DNA of 64,000 bases from NCBI RefSeq assembly GCF_016724845.1, contig NZ_CP068082.1, positions 2,232,001 through 2,296,000 of the forward strand, given 5' to 3'. Numbering within the stretch: the stretch's first letter is position 1; each line of letters begins with the position of its first letter. Positions 12,060 to 22,000 of the stretch are shown here, in pieces. Origin of the DNA: Sphingobacterium spiritivorum. GTDB taxonomy: Bacteria > Bacteroidota > Bacteroidia > Sphingobacteriales > Sphingobacteriaceae. The translations under genes were made by a program, and so were the position numbers. The notes under the pieces are model-generated. The model was not told the DNA's origin. It made no database searches and saw only the letters and a program-made list of their open reading frames with translations.

Positions 12060-12268
12060 TTAAATTTTGATGTGCAATATAAGGGAAAGATAAGTTTTGA
12101 ACAATTCTATCTTTGAATTTAACAAACTTTAACGAGAGTTACTGACGACACAGAATAAGTATATTTTGTCATACTGTTGTTGAAAAATTAATGTTACCTT
12201 GACAAGGTACGATAGAATTCTGAATAATTCACTATATTTACAAATCATAAAGATTTAACTAATTAAAA

Positions 12269-12550
12269 ATGACGTTACACGAGAGAGTTGAACAGGCCTT
12301 AGATACAATTAGACCTTATTTAGAGACAGATGGAGGTAATGTAAGTTTAGAGGAAATCACACCTGAGAATGTTGTGAAACTTAAGTTGACGGGAGCTTGT
12401 GCATCTTGTTCGATGAGTATCATGACATTTAAAGCAGGATTAGAGCAGGCGATCAAAAAGGCAGTTCCTGAGATCACTTCGGTTGAAGCTCTGAATATTA
12501 CAAGTGCGGATGACCCGAATGCAACTATTCCTTCTCCAAAGGTTTTGTAG
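12269..12550 (+). CDS. NifU C-terminal domain Fe-S carrier protein
   Basis: 93 residues forming one NifU C-terminal (Nfu) domain: RPYLETDGGNVSLEEI near the start, then GACASCSMSIMTFKAGLEQAIKK with the CxxC pair that binds a 4Fe-4S cluster. Nfu proteins deliver Fe-S clusters to client enzymes. The family is short and single-domain in Bacteroidota. It is monocistronic or loosely followed by the next gene 71 nt downstream. Confidence 0.93.
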   Translation: MTLHERVEQALDTIRPYLETDGGNVSLEEITPENVVKLKLTGACASCSMSIMTFKAGLEQAIKKAVPEITSVEALNITSADDPNATIPSPKVL

Positions 12551-12621
12551 CAAACTACTGACTTTTAACTATTAACACATTTTAACAGCCGTGTAGCGCA
12601 CAAATGTGTAGTTTTGTGAGT

Positions 12622-13272
12622 ATGGTAATAAACCCTAAACATATTGTTTTCACGATCTTGCTTATCTGGTCTTCCGTTTTTTCCTTTGCTCAGGAAAAGA
12701 AGATTGTTCAGTTTAGCGGGATTATTCATGCAATAGGTTCTGAACTTCCAGTACCATTTGTTACGATCCGGAATGGAGATCGCCAGGATCAGGTTTTTGT
12801 GGCCAACCATGAAGGTTTTTTCTCTTTTGTAGCCCATGTAGGTGATACAGTACGTTTTTCTTCAATCGGATACGATCCTACAGAATTTGTGGTTCCCAAT
12901 ACTTCTGAAGATAAATATACAGCTGCAATTCAGATGAAGAGTCTTGTCAAAGAATTGCCTATGGTTACACCCTTTCCCTGGGCTAGTATAGAAGAATTTA
13001 ATATGGCTTTTATGGCACTACGTGTCGGAGATGACGCCATAACCACTGCACGCAGAAGTGTTTCACCTGAAGCACTGGCAGCGTTAGCCAGGATAACGCC
13101 AAGAAGTGCAGAAGAGATTCAGAATTTTAATTCTACACAAAGACATATTGGATTGACAAATAAAGCTATTAATCAAAAATATGCCAACCCTTTGCTTAAC
13201 CCTTTTGCCTGGGGTAGTTTGATCAATGATATTTTCAAGGGTGATGATAGCCGGAAGAAGTTAAAGTATTAA
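12622..13272 (+). CDS. Secreted protein with a carboxypeptidase-like regulatory domain
   Basis: 216 residues. A signal peptide (positive start, ILLIWSSVFSFAQ) is followed by a CarboxypepD-reg-like beta-sandwich: FSGIIHAIGSELPVPFVTIRN ... GFFSFVAHVGDTVRFSSIGYDP. The second half is predicted helical and of unknown function. Such proteins are periplasmic or surface-linked in Bacteroidota. An in-frame ATG lies 18 nt earlier at 12604. I prefer 12622 because a TAGTTTTG -7-like box at 12609-12616 overlaps the longer start and the shorter one gives a better signal peptide. The function is unknown. Confidence 0.72.
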   Translation: MVINPKHIVFTILLIWSSVFSFAQEKKIVQFSGIIHAIGSELPVPFVTIRNGDRQDQVFVANHEGFFSFVAHVGDTVRFSSIGYDPTEFVVPNTSEDKYTAAIQMKSLVKELPMVTPFPWASIEEFNMAFMALRVGDDAITTARRSVSPEALAALARITPRSAEEIQNFNSTQRHIGLTNKAINQKYANPLLNPFAWGSLINDIFKGDDSRKKLKY

Positions 13273-13495
13273 TAAACACCGAATCTCTGCTTACTTAATT
13301 GATTTTAGTATTTCATTCTGCGTAATGGCCATTTTAGAAAGAATACCTACCTACTTCAGTTTGGACACTATTATATCTCGTTCTTAAAATTATTGAATGT
13401 TTGTATTTTACATTTTATCAGTTGAAATAGGGATGTAAAAAACAGCTTTTCGATAAAAGAGTATAATTAATCTGTTTAAGAAATAAGTATCTGTT

Positions 13496-14566
13496 TTAAT
13501 TCCAGTTCTTCATCAGAAAATTAATCCAGTTTTGATGGAAGATATTTTTCAGGTCTTCTTCTGAGTAGCCGTGATCTCTGAATATTAATACTAATTTCTG
13601 TAAGTCGGCTATTGTATCCAAATCATAAGGACATTGTTCTGTTCCGAAAGCACCATCAAGGTCGGATCCAATACCAATATGAAAAGTATTTCCGGCAAGT
13701 TGACAGATATGATCCATGTGCTTAAAAACAGTTTCCAGGTTACATTGCATACTCAGAGGAGTAGAAAGGCCTCTTTTCCAGTCCGGAACTAACATCCAGG
13801 CGTCTAGTGCTCCTCCGATAACGGCGCCATGAGCTATAAGCTCTTTAATTTGTGCATCATCATATTGTCTATTATGATTTACTAAACTTCGGCAATTATT
13901 ATGACTTGCCCATACAGGACCGCTATAATTATCTAAAGCCTGCCAAAAGGCATCGTCACATAAATGAGTTGCATCCAGAATAATATGGAGTCGCTCCATT
14001 TCTTTTAATAGTTCTATTCCTCTCTTACCTATTACTCCGGTAGAGTCAGTTCCGTTGGCATAGCACCCGGGGCCGTAATGTGCCGGGCCGATGGCACGTA
14101 ATCCATAATTATATGCTCTTTCTACATATGAGATATCCACAATAGAATCTGCTCCTTCTAAACTTAGTATATAGCCGATAGGTTTTTTGTCATTCGGTGT
14201 TCCATTATTCCATAATGCGATATGCTGTTGTAAAGATTGTACATCTGTAATAGAGACCATTTCACCAGCTTCCTCCATACATTTGTACCAGGAGATCTGC
14301 GCCTGCGTCTGTGCCCATGCCTGTTGTTGAGAATTCCATCCAGGAATTAGGCTATCTGGTTTTACAAATCGTGCAATTTGAGTTGCTACTACAATACCTA
14401 TATTTCCTTTCCGCAGGTCGGGAAAGGATACTGTAGCCCGTCCTCTGTCTGGCTTATCATCCATCCCTTGCTCTAATTGGCGCAGAGTGTGTACATTGTT
14501 TCTAAGATCCCGGTTCCATTCCATAGCATTCATGCTAAGATCCAGGTGTGCATCAAATATGAACAT
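13496..14566 (-). CDS. M19 (renal/membrane dipeptidase-like) dipeptidase
   Basis: 356 residues. Zn-dependent dipeptidase of family M19: HxD (FDAHLDLS) at the N-terminus, a LEGADS bridging Glu, ATHLCDD and SHNNCR His ligands, and IGSDLDGAFG near the C-terminus. The family is known for accepting dipeptides with a D-residue at the C-terminal position. No signal peptide is seen, so it is probably cytoplasmic. The start is the ATG at 14566, 10 nt after the PLP-enzyme gene; a longer TTG-start frame would overlap that gene. Last gene of the SusCD-GntP-RidA operon, where it could release D-amino acids from imported dipeptides. Confidence 0.88.
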   Translation of the reverse strand: MFIFDAHLDLSMNAMEWNRDLRNNVHTLRQLEQGMDDKPDRGRATVSFPDLRKGNIGIVVATQIARFVKPDSLIPGWNSQQQAWAQTQAQISWYKCMEEAGEMVSITDVQSLQQHIALWNNGTPNDKKPIGYILSLEGADSIVDISYVERAYNYGLRAIGPAHYGPGCYANGTDSTGVIGKRGIELLKEMERLHIILDATHLCDDAFWQALDNYSGPVWASHNNCRSLVNHNRQYDDAQIKELIAHGAVIGGALDAWMLVPDWKRGLSTPLSMQCNLETVFKHMDHICQLAGNTFHIGIGSDLDGAFGTEQCPYDLDTIADLQKLVLIFRDHGYSEEDLKNIFHQNWINFLMKNWN

Positions 14567-14576
14567 AGCGTTTTGT

Positions 14577-15695
14577 TTAAATAGTGATTTTTCTTTTACG
14601 GGCAAGGACAGTCCATTGCTCTTGTATAGCTTGTTGAGAATTGACTACGTAAACGGTGTCATGTAAAGCACAGGTGGGACATACATGATAGGGTATAGCA
14701 TAGATTATATCTCCTAACCTATATTGTTGATTTCCTTTGTTTTCAACAACAAGGTGTTCTTCTGATTGCGAAACAGGGACAAGGTTCGTGTCATTAAGAA
14801 TTACCAGACGCTTATCAAGAGAATTTTCTGAAGCTACTGCTTTATACCCGATATCAATACATAAAGTATTTTCTGTCGGTTTAGATACAACTGTGCCTAC
14901 TACCAAGAGTGCAGCTAAAAAGTTTTGCTCTGGTAAATTGATCTGATAATTTATGTCCCAAAATACAAAGGTGCCGGGGCTACATTCAACATTTTCCGCA
15001 GTGGCGTAAAATGGAAAAGTTCCTGAGCCACCAGCGACAATCTTCATTTTAGTATTCAGCTTCTGTTCGACAGTGTGAAGCTTCTCTTTAATCAAAGAAA
15101 ATGCTTCAGAAGCAAAGTGTGTTCTTTCATTTTCGGTGCCGTGTAAATGTCCATCGTAGATATGAAGTCCTAAATGTTGAATATTAGGGAGTTCATGGAT
15201 CTGGAAAAGCAGATCATCCCAGTTACTTTTAAACTCCACACCTGTTCGGTTCATGCCGGTATTGATATCAAGATATATACTAAAAATCTCATTCTTACTC
15301 TGACCCAGCTTAGAAAGCTCGTTTGTGACTTCTAAATTATCTACAATGGTGGAAAATAAAATTTCCGGATACTTTTTAATCAATGTCAGCCAGCGATTTT
15401 GTTTTACCTGTCCCACAGGCTGATATGCTAATAATATGTTTTTGATGCCATGCATGGCACATAGTTCGGCCTCTGAGACAGTTGCACATTTCACTTTATT
15501 AATTCCGTAAACTTTGAATAATTCCAGGATCTCGCCTAATTTATGTGTCTTCACATGCGGTCTCAGTTTTGATACATCTCCGTTTACAGCAGCAATTAGT
15601 TGCTTGATATTCTGGCTGATTCGATCAGAATAGAGTGCCAGGAATGGCGTATCTGCCAGAGTTTTAGGATTTATCTCCCACCATTTTTGTTGCAT
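14577..15695 (-). CDS. Fold-type III PLP enzyme of the D-serine dehydratase / D-threonine aldolase family
   Basis: 372 residues. An alanine-racemase-like barrel with the PLP lysine in RPHVKTHK (Lys49), followed by a beta domain. The metal site near the C-terminus reads HVC (His337, Cys339). In this family the eukaryotic D-serine dehydratases use His-x-Cys for zinc, while D-threonine aldolases use His-x-Asp, so a dehydratase-type activity on D-serine (or D-threonine) is favoured; this is inference from two residues. D-serine dehydration makes 2-aminoacrylate, the substrate of RidA, whose gene lies 9 nt upstream. The dipeptidase gene follows 10 nt downstream. Confidence 0.85.
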   Translation of the reverse strand: MQQKWWEINPKTLADTPFLALYSDRISQNIKQLIAAVNGDVSKLRPHVKTHKLGEILELFKVYGINKVKCATVSEAELCAMHGIKNILLAYQPVGQVKQNRWLTLIKKYPEILFSTIVDNLEVTNELSKLGQSKNEIFSIYLDINTGMNRTGVEFKSNWDDLLFQIHELPNIQHLGLHIYDGHLHGTENERTHFASEAFSLIKEKLHTVEQKLNTKMKIVAGGSGTFPFYATAENVECSPGTFVFWDINYQINLPEQNFLAALLVVGTVVSKPTENTLCIDIGYKAVASENSLDKRLVILNDTNLVPVSQSEEHLVVENKGNQQYRLGDIIYAIPYHVCPTCALHDTVYVVNSQQAIQEQWTVLARKRKITI

Positions 15696-15704
15696 ACCGA
15701 TTTA

Positions 15705-16175
15705 TTAATATAATTCGAAGATAGCTTCTACTTCTACAGGAATATTATCAGGCAAGGACCCCATCCCCACAGCGCTTCTTACGCCTATACCGTTTTCTTT
15801 GCCCCATACTTCAGCGAAAAGTTCACTACACCCATTAATGACATATGGGTGTCTTAAGAAATCTGAAGTACAATTGACCATACCAAATACTTTTACCACT
15901 CGTTTTACTGCGTTCAAACTATTAAAGTTCGTAACAATAGTGGACAGCATGGTTAGTCCGACCTGTCTTGCGGCAAGCTTTCCTTTCTCTATATCCATAT
16001 CTTCTCCAATCCTTCCGATAATAAGTGATTTGTCATCCTGTACGGGACCATGTCCTGATAAATACAGATATTTACCATCTACCAAAAAAGGCTTATATAT
16101 ACCTAAAGGCTCAGGAGCAGGGGGCAGAGAAAGTCCAAGTGTTTCAAATTTTTCTTGTGGCAATAGATTATTCAT
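15705..16175 (-). CDS. RidA/YjgF-family enamine/imine deaminase
   Basis: 156 residues, one Rid domain. Conserved segments: YLYLSGHGPVQDD, GKLAARQVGLTMLSTI, VNCTSDFLRHPYVINGCSELFAEVWG and a C-terminal IPVEVEAIFEL in which the Glu of the family is present. RidA proteins hydrolyse reactive enamines such as 2-aminoacrylate to ketoacids and ammonia. The typical active-site Arg is not at its usual R-x-A position here (GVRSAVGMGSLPDNIPVEVE), though an Arg is nearby, so this may be a Rid subgroup other than RidA itself. It lies 5 nt after the permease and 9 nt before the PLP enzyme. Confidence 0.87.
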   Translation of the reverse strand: MNNLLPQEKFETLGLSLPPAPEPLGIYKPFLVDGKYLYLSGHGPVQDDKSLIIGRIGEDMDIEKGKLAARQVGLTMLSTIVTNFNSLNAVKRVVKVFGMVNCTSDFLRHPYVINGCSELFAEVWGKENGIGVRSAVGMGSLPDNIPVEVEAIFELY

Positions 16176-16180
16176 ATTTT

Positions 16181-17502
16181 TTAGTGTATAATAGTATTAA
16201 GGATAAAAATAAAAACAATTCCCAGAATAGAGACTAAAGATTCCATTACAGTCCAGGATTTTAAGGTATCTTTCATGCTTGTCCCGAAATATTCTTTGAA
16301 TAGCCAAAATCCGGGATCATTCACATGGGAGCACATTAAGCTCCCGGCTCCAATAGAAAGTACTAACAGATTCGCGTCCAGATTATTGAGTTGCAATATA
16401 GGCAATAAAACGCCTGCTGTCATTAAACCAGCTGCGGTTGCGGAACCCACACATATTCTTATGAGAGCGGCCATTAACCATGCCAGCAAATAGGGATGAA
16501 TATTGATCTGGCTCAGGTTATCTACAATGGTCTGGCTGACACCGCTGACTATCATGATTTCTTTCAGGCTACCCGCCCCCCCGATAATGAGTATAATAAG
16601 AACAACATCCTTGATGGCCTCTACAAATTCATCCATTATTGATTTCATGTTTTTTCCAACTCTGAAACCCAAGGTATAAGTGCATATGACTAATGATAAT
16701 AACATAATAATACTGGGTTCGCCTATGGTTTTGCATATTGTGCTTACATGTTCATTATTCCACATCAGAGGAAGTAATGTTGTTATACTTAGACCGAATA
16801 CCGGAAATAGTGCGGAGGTAATGCTTATCCAGAAAGCAGGTCTTGTTGTACCTGAAGCAGTTGTACTCATTGTTACGTTGAATGTGCTAGTCTCTCTGGT
16901 TTTAATATTCTTCAATGTATTAGAAAATAGCAGACCCGCAATAAGTAATGTGGGTATTGCTATAATAATTCCATAGACAAGGACTAGCCCTATATCTGCA
17001 TGTAGCATACTGTTTAATGACATAGGAGATGGGTGAGGGGGCAAAAAACCGTGTGCAACCGACAGAGAGGCTAACATAGGAATCGCGATGTAAACCTTGG
17101 GTAATTTAAACTGATAGGCTACTGAAAAAATAAGAGGTACCAATAGTATAAACCCTACACTGTAAAATAAGGGTATTCCGACAATAAACCCTGTAATAAG
17201 AAGTCCTAAACGCACATACTTTTCCCGGTCCACTTCATAACTGTGTCTGCTATTACAGATGCTGCACCTGAAGAAACAGTGAGTTTTCCTATACAAGTTC
17301 CAAAAATAATAATCAATGTAATAGAACCGAGCATGTCTCCAAAACCTTTCTGGATAGTATCAGCGAGCTTTTCAACAGGTACACCTAATGTAAGCCCTGC
17401 TAATAAAGATGTGGTTATAAATGCGATAAAAGGATTGATCTTAAATCTGACTATTTGAAGTACCAGCACAATGATACATAATGAAAGGATTAGAATATTC
17501 AT
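16181..17502 (-). pseudogene. GntP-family permease (DsdX/gluconate type) with a one-base frameshift
   Basis: Two overlapping frames together make one GntP permease. The first (ATG at 17502) covers residues 1-94 and stops at 17206; the second continues in another frame to 16181. They join at the TTTT run at 17220-17223 (AAAA on the coding strand, within GGGAAAAG): one extra A would restore the typical T-G-K-K-Y-V-R-L-G-L-L-I-T-G-F reading. The restored length is about 440 residues, normal for the family. C-terminal motifs GSATAAGLMTAGV and SHVNDPGFWLFKEYFG are intact. The family carries gluconate and D-serine (DsdX). It may be a real mutation, a sequencing error or slippage. It starts 14 nt after SusD. 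Confidence 0.85.
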
Positions 17503-17516
17503 AGTTTATTTAGATG

Positions 17517-19040
17517 TTATTTATCCCACCATATTCTTGTTGTGAATGCATCTCTACCCTGACGATCCAATGCTTTTGTAAGATTGATATAGTTCACCGA
17601 ATACTCACTTGTAGGATATTTAATCCTTCTTGGTATGGTTCCATTGGTCACATTACCCGCAAAGTTTATGGGTATTAACTGTGGATAACCTGTTCTTCTC
17701 CAGTTTGCATATACCTCTTGTTCATCTACAAACAATCCTATCCATAATTGTGTGTGTATCTGGTTCATTTTTTCTTCAAAAGTCCCTGTTTCTTTAAAAG
17801 GGTTAGTAGTAAGGTAAGCTGTGGCATCGTTAATAGCATAGGATGCTCCATATATTGCCATATTGAGGAAAGAGGCTTTAACCGCATTTTCATAAAGTGT
17901 TTTAGCCGATTCGGTGTACCATCCTCGCAAAGAGGCTTCCGCAAGATAAAGTTGCGTTTCTACATTGCCCAATAGCAGGAGTGGTGCATCCATTCGAAGG
18001 ACAGTGTTCTGGTTAGGCTCAGAGTAAGTTGCTTGTTCAGCAGGGCTTGGGGCTATATTTACCCCATTAGGAAAACCTTTTTGTATCGCCGGATTTGTGT
18101 TTTGTATATTTCCTTCCCATACTCCTGAATACACACTTATTCGGGGGTCTGATGTCGACTTTAAGAGATCTATGAACGTCTTACTGAATTTGCCTCCTTC
18201 ATTATTTGTTCTACCATTGGATCCTCTGGAATAATCTAGTCGTACTAAATCAATTGCAGATGGATTCCTGTTGAAATCATTGGGCCCGTCAGTATATTTC
18301 ATAACAGCATTATCAATGCCGTTAAAAATGACACCACCATTAATTGCTTTAATTACCCATTCTTTGGAAAGGTTCTTATCTACTTTAGTTAAGCGCATTC
18401 CTAAGCGAAGCATGAGTGAATAGGCAAATTTTTTCCATTTATTTATATCTCCATCATAGATTAAGTCAGATTTGCCAAACCCTGCTTTGGAGACATCAAG
18501 TGCTGATGCAGCTTCTTCCAGCTCTTTCAGCATATCTTTATAGATAAATTCCTGACTGTCGTATTTAGGCAAAAAGATTTTATCTTCATAAGCCTTCGCG
18601 GCTTCAGTGTAAGGAATATCTCCGTATAAATCAGTAAAACGATGGTATAAATATACTTTCCATATTCTGGCCATGTTAAATTTATTACGGTTTTTTGGTT
18701 CCTCTCTTAGTTTATTTAACACCAGTGTTATCTGATTTATAGCGTTTGGATAAGCTTGTGAAAAATAAGAAGAGTAGTATACTTCGTTGTCCAGATATTT
18801 ATCTCCCACCCCGGATGCTTCCTTGTAAGTGGCGTAATGTTGCATCATTTGGCCACATTGCAATACAGAGGTAAAAAAGTAACTATTACTAAGTCCTTCC
18901 AGCTGAGATTTACTAAATACAAAATCCGGATTTGCGGTTTCTACTGAATTGGGATTGGTGTTAATTTCTTCAAAGCCTTTTGTACAGGAGGAGACGTATA
19001 TTGTCAGCGCACAAAGTGTATATATTATTATTTTATTCAT
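17517..19040 (-). CDS. SusD/RagB-like outer-membrane lipoprotein
   Basis: 507 residues. The signal peptide ends with a lipobox-like YVSSC, so the protein is an outer-membrane surface lipoprotein. SusD-like features: FEEINTNPNSV at the mature N-terminus, DLYGDIPYTEA and YLAEASLRGWY helices of the TPR core, and WIGLFVDEQEVYANWRRTGYPQL near the C-terminus (SusD-like-2 type). It caps the SusC barrel and binds substrate. The start is the ATG at 19040; a longer frame would overlap susC. The partners are not glycan enzymes, so the ligand is probably a peptide or amino-acid derivative (inference). Confidence 0.92.
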   Translation of the reverse strand: MNKIIIYTLCALTIYVSSCTKGFEEINTNPNSVETANPDFVFSKSQLEGLSNSYFFTSVLQCGQMMQHYATYKEASGVGDKYLDNEVYYSSYFSQAYPNAINQITLVLNKLREEPKNRNKFNMARIWKVYLYHRFTDLYGDIPYTEAAKAYEDKIFLPKYDSQEFIYKDMLKELEEAASALDVSKAGFGKSDLIYDGDINKWKKFAYSLMLRLGMRLTKVDKNLSKEWVIKAINGGVIFNGIDNAVMKYTDGPNDFNRNPSAIDLVRLDYSRGSNGRTNNEGGKFSKTFIDLLKSTSDPRISVYSGVWEGNIQNTNPAIQKGFPNGVNIAPSPAEQATYSEPNQNTVLRMDAPLLLLGNVETQLYLAEASLRGWYTESAKTLYENAVKASFLNMAIYGASYAINDATAYLTTNPFKETGTFEEKMNQIHTQLWIGLFVDEQEVYANWRRTGYPQLIPINFAGNVTNGTIPRRIKYPTSEYSVNYINLTKALDRQGRDAFTTRIWWDK

Positions 19041-19068
19041 ATCATTTAATTTGTTTGTTATAAAACTC

Positions 19069-22000
19069 TTACAATTTGACATTGAGTCCTAATCCGAAAC
19101 TTCGTGTTCTTGGAACTCCGAATTGTTCAATTCCCTGTGCATTTCCAGCGCTGAAAACGGATTCAGGATCAACATTTGGGGTCTTTTTGTAAAGAATAAG
19201 TAGATTCCTGGCAACAAGAGATACAGATATCTCTCGTACTGCAGGCAATCTTTTTATTGCAGGTAGTTTATATCCGACAACTAACTGTCTTAACTTTATA
19301 AAGCTGGCATCATAGACAAACATGGATGAAATATTTCTCATGCCATCATAATAGGTTCGTAAATTTTCCGGAGCTATAGTCATATCAATTGGGTTTCCGT
19401 TTATATCTACACCTTTTATCGGTAATCCGTTTTCCCGTCCTTCTAAAGTAAGTTTTGTAAGACCCATTCTGGTTCCGTATAAGTCTGTCCCGGAGAATAG
19501 ACTGCCTCCGAATTTTCCGTCAATTAAGAATCCAAGAGTAAGTGACTTGTATTTAAAGTCATTACTCAGCCCGATTCCCAGAGGATGTACTCCTAGACCG
19601 AGTTCTTCCAAAGGTCCTCTTGCAATAGTCGCAGAACCCCCACTTACATTGTAAACGATATTTCCCTTACCGTCTGTAAGAGGTCTGTAACCTTTGATAA
19701 CGCTGTAAGGTCTGCCAACGTCACTAGCTATTATTGCATAGCCATTTACTGAAGTTGCCATAGAAATAGAGTTTAACTGGTCGGTAAGAGCCTCTACTGT
19801 ATTCTTGTTATAAGAGCCATTTAGAGTGACGTCCCATGAGAAATTCCCAGATCTATAAATCTTTCCATTTATTAGGAGTTCTATTCCTCTGTTTCTCATT
19901 TTTCCAATATTAAGTAGAGAGGTGGTTGCTCCTGATGAATTTGAAATCGTTGTCTCTACAATATCATTCGTCGTAGACCGGTCATACCATGCGAAATCAA
20001 TATTCAACCGGTTTCTGAAAAAACCTAAGTCCGTTCCCGCTTCAAAGGTTGTAGATGTCAATGGACTTAAAGTCGCATTCGGTACCCTATAGTTGGTGTA
20101 TCCCTGAAGTTGCTGTCCGTTATGTCCACCCTGTGATAAGATAAAGGAAGGGTGTAATGCATAAGGATCCGGTGTCGCTCCACCAACCTGTGCCCAAGAA
20201 CTCCTGAGCTTAGCATACGAAATCCAGTTCGGCATTTTGAAAATATCTGATATTATTAAACTGGTTCCGATGGATGGATAGAAAACAGAATTATTTTTAG
20301 GGGAAAGTGTAGAGAACCAATCCTGACGGCCGGTAAAATTTAAAAAAAATACATTTTTGTAATCCAAATCTAAAGCACCATATACGGAATTGGTTTTTGT
20401 CTTCCCGTATGGGTAGGTGTAGCTTACAGTTGAAAGATTAGTTAAAGAATAAACATCGTCCAGAATAAACCCGGATCCTTCTATTCGGGTTTCATCTCTA
20501 AGTGTTGAACGAGAGTTTATTCCTAACATGGCATTCAGTGAAATGTTTTCTAAGATATTTTTTTTTGTATAGTTAAGAATCGCTTCTGAATTAAGAGTAG
20601 ACAGTATCATTTTTGAACTTTGCAAGTAACCTATAGGGTTATTCAGCGTTGTTTTAGGGATATACCCCGTAAAGTTGTAGTTGCTGTAGTCCTGACCCAC
20701 ACGGCCAACTAAAAACAAATCTGGTGTAAAATTTAATTTCACATTCAACATTCCGATAAACCGATTCTTGGTGTCGTTATTTTTTATTTTATTAATAACA
20801 TATTGCGGATTGGTCGCTATAGGAACAGGGTTCCATGCCATTTCTATTCCGTTTGCATCGTATCCGGGAGCCAGATTTCTTATATCTACCGTATTGGCAA
20901 TCATATAAGCTCCCCAGTTAGGATTCGCTTCGGCATCGGACACCGTAGGCCTGTTGTTAGACTTTTCGATATTGTACTGTGCGACAATGCCAAATTTCAG
21001 CCAGTCTGTTAAGTTAACATCATTAGCAATGTTGATTGTCTTTCTATTAAAGTTCGCATTTGGAACAACACTTCGGTTATTCATATCGGAAAGAGAAAGG
21101 CGTCCAGTAGCTTTTTCGGTACCACCTGATAAAGCAACGGAGTTCGTAAAAGTGTTTCCGGCTCTGTAGAAATTTCTGATATTATCTTTTTGCGGACTAT
21201 ATGGTCTTTTGACTCCATCAAATTGAATCACATCGCTTCCATCTATTTTAGCCCCCCATGACCAGCGCCCCATACTTACTGCATCGGATTGGGTGAGTGG
21301 CTTTTTTCCTTTGTCTCCGGCTCCGTATTCATATTGCCAATCCGGTACAATTGCAACGCTTTCACTTGTGTAAGAAGAGCTGTAATCAATTCCGATGCCT
21401 TTTTGTGGGGTGCCTCTCTTCGTATGAATAAGAATTACACCATTTGCAGCATTGGCTCCATACAAAGCTGCTGCTGTGCCGCCTTTCAGAACAGTTATAC
21501 TTTCGATATCCTCAGGATTAATGACTGTTGTACCATCTCCCCGGTCTACATTTATCCGGGGCAGATTTGCTCCGTTGCCTATAACAGGAAGATTGAGCTG
21601 AGTATTATCAATTGGCAAGTCGTTTATTACATACATGGGCTGATTATTGCCATTAAGGGAGCCATTTCCTCTTATCACCACCCTACTTGACCCATTAGGA
21701 CCAGTGGCTGTACTACTAACATTTACTCCGGCAATTTTACCGGTCAGCGCATTAGCCACATTTGTTTCTTTCGCTTTATCAAATTGATCTCCTTTAAGTT
21801 CAGTCATTGCATAAGTTACAGATTTACCCACTTTTTTGACTCCCAGTGCTGTAATTACCACCTGATCTAATTGATTTTCTTCATCTTTTAGTATTATCGT
21901 AAGTTTAGATTGAGCATCTAGAATGTGAACTTCTTTTCTGATATAACCGACTGATGAAAATACGAGTACATCGCCTTCTTCTGCATCTATTGTAAATTTT

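Noticed and set aside
17206..17296. Treating the permease as two separate genes
   Set aside because: The frames overlap by 91 nt and the family's conserved sequence continues from one frame to the other, so a single broken gene is the simpler reading.
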